Shown piece after piece: positions 17,953 through 30,036 of a DNA stretch of 64,000 nucleotides. The stretch comes from Rhodanobacter thiooxydans. GTDB lineage: Bacteria; Pseudomonadota; Gammaproteobacteria; Xanthomonadales; Rhodanobacteraceae. The stretch's first letter is position 1. Each line of letters begins with the position of its first letter. The notes below the pieces were generated by a model. That model saw nothing but the letters and a program-made list of their open reading frames with translations. It was not told the origin of the DNA and did no database searches. The position numbers were made by a program, and so were the translations under genes. The DNA lies in contig NZ_CP088923.1 in assembly GCF_021545845.1 (NCBI RefSeq), forward strand, positions 1,054,001 through 1,118,000, given 5' to 3'.

Positions 17953-18969
17953 TCAGTCCGCCAGCACGCAGCGGCCCTTGCCGCCGCGCTTGGCTGCGTA
18001 CATGGCGTGGTCGGCCGCCTGCATCAGCCGCTCGTCGGCATCGTCGGCCGCATCCGGCCGGTACGGCGCGATGCCGATGCTGGCGCCGACACGCACCTCG
18101 ATCGGCTGGCCGCCAACGCTGAGCGCACAAGGCTCGCTCAGCGCCGCGCACAACTTCTCGCCCAGCTGCAGCGCCAGCCGGGGATCCTCGATGTCCTCCA
18201 GCAGCAGCGCGAATTCGTCGCCGCCCAGTCGCGCCACCGTGTCGTTGCTGCGCAGTTGCGTCGACAGCCGCGCGGCGATCTCCTGCAGCAGGGCGTCACC
18301 GGCGGCATGGCCGTGGCTGTCGTTGACCTGCTTGAAGCCGTCGAGGTCGATGCAGGCCAGCGCGAAGCTGCCGTGGTGGCGGTTGGCGCGCTGGATCGCG
18401 CCGTACAGGCGATCCTGGAACAGGATGCGGTTCGGCAGGCCGGTCAGCGGGTCGTGCTGGGCCTGATGGCGCACCATCGTCTCCATCAGCTTGCGTTCGG
18501 CGATCTCGCGGGTCAGTTGCTCGTTGCGCTCGGCCAGCTCGTCCAGCGCCTGCTGCAGCTTCATGCGTGCCGTGTACAGATCAAGGAACACGCGCACCTT
18601 CGACTGCAGGATCGTGTCGTTGATCGGCTTGGCGATGTAGTCCACCGCGCCGGAGCGGTAGCCCTTGAGCCGGTTCATGTCGTCCGCGTAGGCGGCGGTG
18701 ACGAAGATGATCGGGGTGTCGCGCAGGCGCTCGGCGCTGCCGAGCAGGGCGGCCACCTCGAAGCCGTCCATGTCCGGCATGTTGACGTCGAGCAGGATCA
18801 GCGCGAACTCATGGTCCAGGCACAGTGCCAGCGCCTCGTTGCCGCTGCGCGCCTCGAACAGCTCCGCGCCGCTGCCGGCGAGCAGCCGGCGCATGGCGAC
18901 CAGGTTGGCGACGGTGTCGTCGACGACAAGGATCTTCGGCAGCATCGTGTTCACCAGACCGGCAGGCAT
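17953..18969 (-). CDS. Response regulator with GGDEF output (diguanylate cyclase)
   Basis: 338 residues. A receiver domain covers about residues 11-125 (ILVVDDTVANL, phospho-acceptor Asp61 in LLDVNMPDMDG, and Lys in VDYIAKPIND). A short coiled linker follows (QQALDELAERNEQLTREIAERK) and then GGDEF at about 170-335 with RLGGDEF intact. RSND occupies the I-site position (RxxD), so product inhibition is likely. Phosphorylation should switch on c-di-GMP synthesis. The hybrid kinase gene just upstream on the same strand (51 bases) is the obvious candidate partner. Start M1 or M9 (MLPKILVV) cannot be separated. Confidence 0.93.
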   Translation of the reverse strand: MPAGLVNTMLPKILVVDDTVANLVAMRRLLAGSGAELFEARSGNEALALCLDHEFALILLDVNMPDMDGFEVAALLGSAERLRDTPIIFVTAAYADDMNRLKGYRSGAVDYIAKPINDTILQSKVRVFLDLYTARMKLQQALDELAERNEQLTREIAERKLMETMVRHQAQHDPLTGLPNRILFQDRLYGAIQRANRHHGSFALACIDLDGFKQVNDSHGHAAGDALLQEIAARLSTQLRSNDTVARLGGDEFALLLEDIEDPRLALQLGEKLCAALSEPCALSVGGQPIEVRVGASIGIAPYRPDAADDADERLMQAADHAMYAAKRGGKGRCVLAD

Positions 18970-19019
18970 GGGCTTACCTTAACCCTTGCCACCTACCACG
19001 GGCATGAACCCCGGCGTAC

Positions 19020-21860
<2,841 letters not shown>

Positions 21861-21929
21861 GCAGGAATCATCGCAGTTTGCGCGCCTGTTGCATGGCTGG
21901 CGCCAGGGCTGGCATGGGCAGTCACCGGC

Positions 21930-22826
21930 TCATCGGCGGCGCCAGACCGGCGGCACGATCGAGCCGCGCCGCCGCGCCACGACCAGCAGGCCGGTCGTGC
22001 CCAAGGTACACAGCGCCAGTGCCACCACCGATGCCTCGGCACCGAACGCGCCGCCGGTAAGCCAGTCCGGGCCGCTGCGGGTGGAGACCAGCCAGCCGTC
22101 GGCCGCGGTGCCGGAAACCGGAATGCCGTAGATCGTGCCCTGGGCGAAATTCCATGCTGCATGCAGGCCCATGCACACCGGCAGCGAGCGGGTCACGTGG
22201 TAGACCATGCCGAACAGCAGACCGGCCTCGATCGCGATGGCCGCCGAACTCCACAGCGTGGCGCCGGGGTTGGCAGCGTGGATGGCGCCAAACAGCAGCG
22301 CGGAAATGCCCAGCGCCCACCAGGTGCCCAGGCCTTCCTCCACGATGCGGAACAGCACGCCGCGGAAGACGATCTCCTCGCCGATGCCCGCGCCCAGACC
22401 CACCACCAGCAACGCGCCCAACCATGGCGCATGCGGCTGGAACGCGCTCACGTGGTAGCTGCCGACCAGCCACAGCACGGCCACCACGGCGCTGAACAGC
22501 AGCAGCCCGCCCAGCGCCCCGAGCAGGCCCTGCGGCAACAGCGAGCGTGGCGCCAGCTCGATGAGCGCCCGGCGCTCGACCAGCTTCACCAGGATCAGGT
22601 AAGCCGCCAGCGGCACCAGCGCACGGGCGACGAACTGCGCCAGGTTCTGCTGCAGGATCGGCGTGCCCTGGCCCATGCCCAGCGCGAGGAAGCCGAACCG
22701 CAGCATCACCATGAGGCCGACCAGCCAGGCCACGAAGATCGCAATCCGCCCCGGCGGGGAAAGCAGCCAGCGCCGCTGGCGTGGCGCTCCGGGCGGCGTG
22801 GTGAAGGCGATGGCGTGGTCGTGCAT
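21930..22826 (-). CDS. CPBP-family intramembrane metalloprotease
   Basis: 298 residues with about eight membrane segments. The Abi/CPBP catalytic motifs are present: EEIVFRG (motif 1, Glu-Glu and Arg), the FGAIHAAN His motif and the later HAAWNF. Family members are Rce1-like proteases in the inner membrane; some process peptides or regulators, most have unknown targets. ATG 22826 has GGGGGAG six bases upstream and was preferred over a TTG at 22844. Located between prfC and the hybrid kinase with no evident functional link. Confidence 0.9.
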   Translation of the reverse strand: MHDHAIAFTTPPGAPRQRRWLLSPPGRIAIFVAWLVGLMVMLRFGFLALGMGQGTPILQQNLAQFVARALVPLAAYLILVKLVERRALIELAPRSLLPQGLLGALGGLLLFSAVVAVLWLVGSYHVSAFQPHAPWLGALLVVGLGAGIGEEIVFRGVLFRIVEEGLGTWWALGISALLFGAIHAANPGATLWSSAAIAIEAGLLFGMVYHVTRSLPVCMGLHAAWNFAQGTIYGIPVSGTAADGWLVSTRSGPDWLTGGAFGAEASVVALALCTLGTTGLLVVARRRGSIVPPVWRRR

Positions 22827-22878
22827 GCGTGGCTCCCCCGGCAAAGCCCCGCACGTTAGCAGTGCGGTGGCGTTGCGG

Positions 22879-24480
<1,602 letters not shown>

Positions 24481-24543
24481 GGGGAGTGGGTCGGCTTGAG
24501 CGCGAACCGGTAATTGTAGCGTGGATCAGGGGTGGCCCTTGCT

Positions 24544-24845
24544 GAAAGCAAGAGCTTTCGTGCGCCGTTGGCGCCCGAGTTACTTTCTCTTTGCGTGGCC
24601 AAAGAGAAAGTAACCAAAGAGAAAGGCCACCCCGCTTGGCGCTTGCCGGACATCCTGCCCGGCAAGTCCGTGAGGCGGGGCCGGACTTTTCGAACGGGCA
24701 TCCTGCCCGTGCGAAAAGGCGTTGCCATCCCTGGCAACGCCCGCTAGGCGGCCTGTCGTCCCCGCCTCACCGCCGCACAGGGGCCCCGGGTAGAGCAGCG
24801 CGCCATCCTGGCGCGCACTCGGTACGCCACCGCTGCGCGGTGGCG
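24544..24845. repeat. Train of hairpin-forming palindromes
   Basis: Between prfC and the cassette there is no credible gene; instead at least six hairpins follow one another. H1 24579-24614 has 15-base perfect arms (GTTACTTTCTCTTTG). H2 24642-24666 has CTTGCCGG arms. H3 24687-24717 has TTTTCG and ACGGGC arms. H4 24718-24741 is perfect (GGCGTTGCCA). H5 24798-24816 has GCGCGCCA arms. H6 24825-24845 has CGCCACCGC arms. A smaller GAAAGC/GCTTTC hairpin lies at 24544-24559. Four loops share an ATCC core. Similar runs are, to my knowledge, dispersed in xanthomonad genomes and are often misannotated as small proteins. Confidence 0.8.
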
Positions 24846-24925
24846 AAAGAGCCGGTTGCCAGAGTTCAGTTTCTTGAGTGCCATTCCCCGAGCGTGCGAA
24901 TGTCTCAGTTCGGCCAGAAGCGGAC

Positions 24926-24985
24926 GGTCAACACCAGAATTAAGCCGACCCGCGAAGCGGGTTCGGCCTGAACGACATGTTAGGC
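24926..24985 (-). other. attC-like integron recombination site (cassette 3' end)
   Basis: Read on the minus strand, a 60-base site runs from GCCTAAC (R'') to GTTGACC (R', imperfect against GTTRRRY). The central part folds as a hairpin: TTCAGGCCGA pairs with TCGGCTTAA around the stem ACCCGC-TTC-GCGGGT. It closely resembles the short attC of aadA-type cassettes as I remember it (TTCAAGCCGA...CGGCTTAATTC). The TAA inside GCCTAAC is the stop codon of the cassette gene, a common cassette arrangement. Confidence 0.8.
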
Positions 24986-25849
24986 GTCGCCTTTGGGTTC
25001 GCCGCCGATAGCGTGTTGAATCTGATTGAGCAGCATGTGCAGACCATTGTCCTCCCCCCACTGCCAATAAAGACGTGCTTGTTGCTCGATATTCCAGGAT
25101 ACGAACATCTGAAACTTGGCGATCTGTGGGAAGACGCGCTGCGCGGCCTGATATGAGGCGGTGTCCAGCTTGTTGAAGTAGTCCGGCCCCAGGTCTGGGC
25201 TATCGAAACTTCTCACGATCTCGCCAATGACGGTACACGCTGCGGCGAAATGCGCGAGGTCAATTATGTCCAGCGAGTAATCTTCCAGTGAAAGGTGCGC
25301 GGCAGCGCGGTTGGCGTGTTGAACTAGAAGTCCAATTCGCTTCTGGAGCTGACCGTCGGATCGAAGCAGTTCCGTTTCGCTTTTTGAGCACTCAGAGAAG
25401 AATCGACGCAGAAAACTTAGGGCCGTATAGCATTCTTCCATGCTGCGCGTAGAAATCTTTGCCCAGTACTCTGCGTGCTCAGTAAGAGTGACATCAGATG
25501 TTTTGGAAAAATTGGCGCCGGTGAGGTCTGGTTTTGAGGCGCTATCAAAGAGCTTTCGACAGCTAAGAGTCAGCGTGTTGAGATCCGAGAATGCGGAGTA
25601 GCTCTGAGCAACCTTGAACGGGTAATCGTTCGATTCTTTTGCGGCGTCATGTGCGGAAGCGGCGCCAAGGAAATAGTAGAAAGCTGGGACACAAAGAGAG
25701 GCGCGAGAAAATACGCCTCTTAGGAATTGGACGGAACGGCCAGTGCCCGCAAGTTTGAATGGCGGTCCTGTTCTTACCATTCTCTCCGAGCGGGCGAAGA
25801 GTTCGTCTTTTGCATCATCTTTGAAGGTGAGGACGATCTTCTTTGTCAT
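24980..25849 (-). CDS. Unknown gene carried in an integron-type cassette
   Basis: A 289-residue soluble protein with no signal peptide or membrane helix, mostly predicted helical. I do not recognise a family. A stretch with HANRAAAHLSLEDYSLDI followed by a hydrophobic helix (DLAHFAAACTVIGEIV) faintly recalls HEPN-type folds, but the spacing is not canonical and I would not name it so. Two sampled 60-base rows give 48% and 50% GC, far below neighbours, indicating transfer. Start: ATG 25849 lies 8 bases after an attC-like site; stop: TAA lies inside the next one. This gene-plus-site unit is exactly a gene cassette in structure. Confidence 0.8.
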   Translation of the reverse strand: MTKKIVLTFKDDAKDELFARSERMVRTGPPFKLAGTGRSVQFLRGVFSRASLCVPAFYYFLGAASAHDAAKESNDYPFKVAQSYSAFSDLNTLTLSCRKLFDSASKPDLTGANFSKTSDVTLTEHAEYWAKISTRSMEECYTALSFLRRFFSECSKSETELLRSDGQLQKRIGLLVQHANRAAAHLSLEDYSLDIIDLAHFAAACTVIGEIVRSFDSPDLGPDYFNKLDTASYQAAQRVFPQIAKFQMFVSWNIEQQARLYWQWGEDNGLHMLLNQIQHAIGGEPKGDA

Positions 25850-25857
25850 GGTGCGAC

Positions 25858-25914
25858 GCCTGACGCTGGAGTTAGGCGGCGGCGAAGCCGTCCGCCTTGA
25901 ACGAGTTGTTAGGC
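25858..25914 (-). other. attC-like integron recombination site (cassette 5' boundary)
   Basis: On the minus strand the 57-base site begins GCCTAACAAC and ends GCGTCAGGC, with R'' GCCTAAC and an R' differing at one position from GTTAGGC. The core folds through GTTCAAGGCGG / CCGCCTAAC around GGC-TTC-GCC. It would be the attC of the preceding cassette, but no gene precedes it: the 110 bases up to 26032 hold no convincing open frame and may be the remnant of a lost cassette. Confidence 0.78.
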
Positions 25915-26032
25915 AGGAGCCCCACACGCTTAGCAGCCGCAATGAAGTTTGCTCCAAAACCCGGGTCAGAGTGCACTTCTGAGCGGTTACTTCGGGAGGA
26001 GAACAGACGTTACAGCGGCTCGGCCATCTGCC

Positions 26033-26794
26033 TCACTTCGCCAACTGCACCAGCACCCGATGCCAGAACTCCAGCCCCGCCTCGACTTCCGACGCGGGCA
26101 GCTTTTCGTTGAGGCCGTGGGCGAAGGTGTCGTCGGGTTTGGTGAAGGCGGCGTCGATGCCGTAGCTGGGAACGCCGGCGTTGCGGAAGTACATGCTGTC
26201 GGAGGCGCCGGCGGACATGCCGGGCACCACGTCCACGCCGGGGTAGCGCTGGTGCACGGCGTCGGTGACGGCGGCGATTACGTCCTGGCGCAGCGGCGAG
26301 GCGGGGCTGGCCACCGGCGGAGGCTGTAGTACGGTCACGCTGGCGGACTGGTCGTCGATCACCTTGACCAGGGTGTCGCGCACGCTGTCGACCGGCGTGC
26401 CGGGGAAGATGCGGCAGTTGATGTTGACGCTGGCGCTTTGCGGCAGCGCGTTGAGCGCGTGGCCGCCGTTGAGCATGGTAGCCACGCAGGTGGTGCGGAT
26501 CTGCCCGACGTAGGCGGGGTCGGCCGAGATGGTGGCCGCGGCGGCGCCATCGTCGGGGTGGGCGGCGAACTGCGTCATCGCCGCACCGAGCGGTCCGGGC
26601 GTGTGCGCGCCGAGCGCACGCAGCGAGGCGCGCGTGATCTCGTTGCTCTGCGGCGGAAACTGGTAGCCGGCGACGCGGTCGATGATGCGCGCCAGGCGGT
26701 AGATCGCGTTGTCCGCGGTGGGCTCGCTGGAGTGGCCGCCAGGTGAGGTGAGGCTGATGCGAAAGTCCGCGTAGGTCTTCTCGGCGGCCTGGAT
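26033..26794 (-). pseudogene. M20 peptidase paralogue, 5'-truncated
   Basis: An uninterrupted frame of about 253 codons matches the C-terminal 254 residues of the intact M20 peptidase at 27700-29097, from IQAAEKTYADFRI to the final WHRVLVQLAK. It lacks a start at the right place and the whole N-terminal metal-binding half (HMD, ADM, DEE motifs). Residue differences are common in the first 70 codons (for example RVAGYQFPPQSNEI against RVGGYAFPPMINDI), so it is an old paralogue, not a fresh duplication. Similarity stops sharply at GCCTGGAT (about 26793), next to GGGGTCAGAGTCGAC, a motif I associate with mobile-element junctions. A short internal ATG at 26578 could still express 181 residues. 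Confidence 0.85.
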
Positions 26795-26835
26795 TTTAGG
26801 GCCAGGGGTCAGAGTCGACTTTTTAACAAGCCAAG

Positions 26836-27186
26836 CTACGCCGCCTGAATCACGAATTCGCTGGCCGTGGCGATGGGCTGCACGTTGCGCAGCGTGCGGC
26901 GCATCTCGACCAGGCCATACCGTTCCATCGTCTTGAGCGTCCGCGAAAGATTGCTGGGTGCGCGGCCGGTGAGTTCCGCGAGCTGGGTCAGTGACGCGGG
27001 CTTCTGTTCCCGGATGACACGCAGCAACGCGCGGTTGTCATCGGACAACACTTCGGCCAGCGAGCGCATGGAGGTGAACCAGACCTTCGGCTCGCCGGGG
27101 CGTGGCTGATGATCGCCGCGTGCAACGGCCAGTGCGCGGGCGCGGATGGCTTGCTGGGAGGCGATGCCGATGACCAGCTTTTTCAT
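26836..27186 (-). CDS. HTH antitoxin-like regulator (HVO_A0114-type)
   Basis: 116 residues with a winged helix-turn-helix in the second half: VWFTSMRSLAEVLSDDN, then TQLAELTGRAPSNLSRTLK and ERYGLVEM, the layout of HVO_A0114-family DNA-binding proteins that accompany TumE-like toxins. Its ATG overlaps the toxin's stop codon (ATGA at 27183-27186). Likely jobs are toxin neutralisation and autorepression at the operator ahead of the toxin gene; both are inferred from context. Confidence 0.82.
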   Translation of the reverse strand: MKKLVIGIASQQAIRARALAVARGDHQPRPGEPKVWFTSMRSLAEVLSDDNRALLRVIREQKPASLTQLAELTGRAPSNLSRTLKTMERYGLVEMRRTLRNVQPIATASEFVIQAA

Positions 27187-27548
27187 GACTTCGTTTCCTC
27201 AAGTACGCGGTCGACTTCGTTGAAGAAATCCTCCAGCAGTTGCTGTGGGCTGGCGAATTCGTACGGTACGCCCTTGTCGCTGACGTGACGATGGCGGTGG
27301 TCGTAGGCCAGACGCCGGCCTGCATGACGCTTGCGCTTCGGCGGCCTGACGGCATGCGCATTGTCGAAACCGAGTAACCGCGTGCCGTAGCGGTCATGCA
27401 ATGTCAGCGCGTAGCGTATGCCGTGCGGCACATGCTCGTTCACCTCGACACGCCATGCCTCGATCTTGATCCAGCAACCATTGCCCTGATCGTAGATCTC
27501 GCCGTTGAGCAACAGCAGCGTTTCCAGTCCTGCGTCTTCCTTTGACAT
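27183..27548 (-). CDS. TumE-like (DUF6516) putative toxin
   Basis: 121 residues ending in the DUF6516/TumE pattern: a beta-rich start (LLLLNGEIYDQGNGCWIKIE), then YDHRHRHVSDKGVPYEF and PQQLLEDFFNEVDRVL. Family members are paired with HTH proteins and are proposed toxins of type II systems; the activity is not well established. It is the first gene of the pair (toxin before antitoxin). GC is lower than in the flanking peptidase genes. A TATCAT palindrome and an AT-rich -10 sit within 25 bases of the start, with no Shine-Dalgarno, so the mRNA may be leaderless. Confidence 0.82.
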   Translation of the reverse strand: MSKEDAGLETLLLLNGEIYDQGNGCWIKIEAWRVEVNEHVPHGIRYALTLHDRYGTRLLGFDNAHAVRPPKRKRHAGRRLAYDHRHRHVSDKGVPYEFASPQQLLEDFFNEVDRVLEETKS

Positions 27549-27550
27549 GA

Positions 27551-27570
27551 CTATATATCATCCGATGATA
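27551..27570 (-). promoter_or_regulatory. Operator/promoter of the TumE-like pair
   Basis: Perfect inverted repeat TATCAT-CCG-ATGATA at 27556-27570 overlaps an AT-rich -10-like stretch (ATGATATATAG on the minus strand), just 3-22 bases before the toxin ATG at 27548. This is a fitting site for autorepression by the antitoxin. Confidence 0.6.
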
Positions 27571-27699
27571 AATTGAACGAATCCGGCCAATGCCTGTGGC
27601 GGCTGGTCGCACGCCGCACCACGAAAACGGAGTCGGGCTTAGCTGTTCCAACGTTTGTCCGAGATCATGGGCGGCGTGACGCCAGTTCTTCCGGTCAAC

Positions 27700-29097
27700 T
27701 CACTTCGCCAACTGCACCAGCACCCGATGCCAGAACTCCAGCCCGGCTTCGACTTCCGACGCGGGCAGTTTTTCGTTGAGGCCGTGGGCGAAGCTGTCGT
27801 CGGGTTTGGTGAAGGAGGCGTCGATGCCGTAGCTGGGGACGCCGGCGTTGCGGAAGTACATGCTGTCGGAGGCGCCGGCGGACATGCCGGGCACCACTTC
27901 CACGCCGGGGAAGCGGGCGTGCACGGCGTCGGTGACGGCGGCGATCACGTCCGGGCGCAGCGGCGAGGCGGGGCTGGCCACCGGCGGGGGCGACAGCACG
28001 GTGACGCTGGCGGATTTGTCGTCGATCACCTTGACCAGCGTGTCGCGCACGCTGTCGACCGGCGTGCCGGGGAAGATGCGGCAGTTGACGTTGACGCTGG
28101 CGCTTTGCGGCAATGCGTTGAGTGCGTGGCCGCCGTTGAGCATGGTCGCCACGCAGGTGGTGCGGATCTGCCCGACGTAGGCCGGATCGGCGGAGATGGT
28201 GGCGGCTGCGGCGGCGTCGTCCGGATGGGCGGCAAAGCGCGTCATCGCCGCGCCGAGTGCGCCGGGCGTGTGGGCGCCGGTGGCACGCAGCGAGGCTCGG
28301 GTGATGTCGTTGATCATCGGCGGAAAGGCATAACCGCCTACGCGGTCGATCACCTTGGCGAGGCGGTAGATCGCGTTGTCCGCGGTCGGTTCGCTGGAGT
28401 GGCCGCCGGGCGAGGTGAGGGTGATGCGGAAGTCCGCATAGGTCTTCTCGGCCGCCTGGATCTGGTAGACCACGGGCTTGCCGCTGGCCGGGTCCAGGGT
28501 GCCGCCGCCGGCATCGGCGTTGAGCAGGAATTCGGCGTCGTGGTAGCGCTTCGCCAGCTCGCGGGTCGAGGCCATCGCGGTCTCCTCGTCGCCGGACAGC
28601 AGCAGGATCAGGTCGTGGCGCGGCTTGAAACCCTCGCGTTTGAGCCGGATCAGCGTTTCCACCAGCACCACCACCGCAGTCTTCATGTCGGCGGTGCCGC
28701 GGCCGTAGAGGTAGCCGTTCTGCTCGATCAGGGTGAACGGGTCGCGGGTCCAGTCCTGGCGCTTGGCCGCCACCACGTCCATGTGCCCGGACAGCAGGAT
28801 CGGCTTGCCTTCACCGGTGCCGCGATAGCGCGCGACCAGTGCGGCGGTTTCGCCCACCGGGATGATCTCGATGTCGCCGGCGGCGAAGCCTGCGGCCTTG
28901 AGCTTGTCGGCGAGGTACGCGGCTAGCACCGGCACCTGATGCTGGTCCTCGACGGTAGGGATGCTGATGGCGTGTTTCAGCATGGCCATGGTCTCGGGCA
29001 ATGCTTCGGCAGCGCTGCCGGCATGCGCCGTGCCGATGCCGGTGCAGAAGACCAGCATGGCCGTGGCGGTGAGTCCGAGTGTGCGTGCTGATCCCAT
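27700..29097 (-). CDS. M20 family zinc metallopeptidase (exported)
   Basis: The product is 465 residues with a signal peptide (about 1-26, ending in GTAHA). Metal and catalytic motifs: LLSGHMDVV, GRGTADMKT, LLLSGDEETAM and DADAGGG in the first half, the lid/dimer domain with SPGGHSSEPT, and the last metal ligand in FAHGLNEKLP. It should be a periplasmic di-zinc amino- or carboxypeptidase-type hydrolase; the substrate is unknown. ATG 29097 gives the expected signal peptide, though its Shine-Dalgarno is poor. A truncated paralogue lies downstream on the same strand beyond the toxin-antitoxin pair. Confidence 0.92.
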   Translation of the reverse strand: MGSARTLGLTATAMLVFCTGIGTAHAGSAAEALPETMAMLKHAISIPTVEDQHQVPVLAAYLADKLKAAGFAAGDIEIIPVGETAALVARYRGTGEGKPILLSGHMDVVAAKRQDWTRDPFTLIEQNGYLYGRGTADMKTAVVVLVETLIRLKREGFKPRHDLILLLSGDEETAMASTRELAKRYHDAEFLLNADAGGGTLDPASGKPVVYQIQAAEKTYADFRITLTSPGGHSSEPTADNAIYRLAKVIDRVGGYAFPPMINDITRASLRATGAHTPGALGAAMTRFAAHPDDAAAAATISADPAYVGQIRTTCVATMLNGGHALNALPQSASVNVNCRIFPGTPVDSVRDTLVKVIDDKSASVTVLSPPPVASPASPLRPDVIAAVTDAVHARFPGVEVVPGMSAGASDSMYFRNAGVPSYGIDASFTKPDDSFAHGLNEKLPASEVEAGLEFWHRVLVQLAK

Positions 29098-29225
29098 GTG
29101 AGTTTGCCTGTGCAGGTCGTGAACGGAGCCCGAGTATGCGCGGCGGCTCCGCTGCCTGCACATGCCGGATTCGCCGCGTGGTCGTGTTAACCTTGCCGCC
29201 GCGCTGGCGGTGCTGCCGCCGGCGC

Positions 29226-29345
29226 GATACCCCTTGGGGAGTAGCCTGCCTCGTTCGCGCGGGGCGTCTTCGTCAACATGCTCGGCAGCAAGCTGCCGTG
29301 GCGAAGACACCGATCCTGGTTGGCGAGACCAACGGCTGACGGCGC
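29226..29345 (+). promoter_or_regulatory. yybP-ykoY manganese riboswitch
   Basis: The leader of mntP holds the conserved blocks of this class in order: TTGGGGAGTAGCC at 29235-29247, CGTCAACATGCTCGGC at 29271-29286, and a closing part with GCGAAGACACC, TGGTTGGCGAGACCAACG. This RNA binds Mn2+ and raises expression of manganese exporters. A further stem CACGACGG/CCGTCGTG (29346-29370) follows with no U-tract, so control is probably at translation. The remaining bases to 29402 hold the ribosome site region. Confidence 0.88.
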
Positions 29346-29402
29346 CACGACGGTCGGGCGCGCCGTCGTGCCGTTGCGCCTGGCCCGACCGAATGGCAAC
29401 CC

Positions 29403-29969
29403 ATGAATCCCGTTTCCATCCTGCTGCTCGGTTTCGCCATGTCCACCGACGCGTTCGCCGCGGCGATCGGCAAGGGCGCCGCCATGACGCGTCCGCGGCT
29501 GTCCCAGGCCATGCGCGCCGGCCTGATCTTCGGCGTGATCGAGGCGATCACGCCAGTGATCGGCTGGCTGCTGGGCAAGGGCGCCGCGCGCTATATCGAG
29601 GCCTGGGACCACTGGATCGCCTTCGGCCTGCTGCTGGTGCTGGGCCTGCACATGATCTGGGCCGGCGTGCAGCCGGATTCGGGCGAGCCGGTCGACGAGG
29701 CGAAGAAGCACGGCATCGTCGGCCTCGCCATCACCGGCCTGTCCACCAGCATCGACGCGCTGGCGGTGGGCGTGGGGCTGGCCTTCGTCGACGTCTCGAT
29801 CGCCATGGTGGCCGTGGTGATCGGCCTGTGCACGTTCAGCATGGTCACGCTGGGCATCATGCTCGGCCATGTGCTGAGCGCGATGGTCGGCCGCCGCGCA
29901 GAGATCATCGGCGGCGTTATCCTGATCGGGGTGGGCGCGGTGATCCTGTACGAGCATCTTTCCGTCTGA
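29403..29969 (+). CDS. mntP: Manganese efflux pump MntP
   Basis: 188 residues with six membrane segments in two related halves; each half carries a polar membrane motif ([15 protein letters not shown] and [14 protein letters not shown]) whose Asp residues are needed for transport in the family. It exports Mn2+ from the cytosol and prevents manganese toxicity. ATG 29403. A manganese riboswitch lies directly upstream, which confirms the assignment. A shared terminator follows. Confidence 0.97.
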   Translation: MNPVSILLLGFAMSTDAFAAAIGKGAAMTRPRLSQAMRAGLIFGVIEAITPVIGWLLGKGAARYIEAWDHWIAFGLLLVLGLHMIWAGVQPDSGEPVDEAKKHGIVGLAITGLSTSIDALAVGVGLAFVDVSIAMVAVVIGLCTFSMVTLGIMLGHVLSAMVGRRAEIIGGVILIGVGAVILYEHLSV

Positions 29970-29984
29970 CGGGTGCCCATGAAA

Positions 29985-30008
29985 AACCCGGGGATCGCTC
30001 CCCGGGTT
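29985..30008. terminator. Terminator between mntP and the TonB receptor
   Basis: Perfect ten-base stem AACCCGGGGA/TCCCCGGGTT with a TCGC loop; AAAAA precedes it, giving a U-tract for the minus-strand gene. It lies between convergent genes. Confidence 0.85.
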
Positions 30009-30036
30009 CTATGCTCCCGCCGTGTTGCGGGATGGC

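Noticed and set aside
24591..24971. Short open frames across the hairpin train (peptides with KEKVTKEK, DILPGKS, TGILPVRKG)
   Set aside because: They are translations of palindromic repeat DNA, change with every hairpin and have no start context; treated as repeat.
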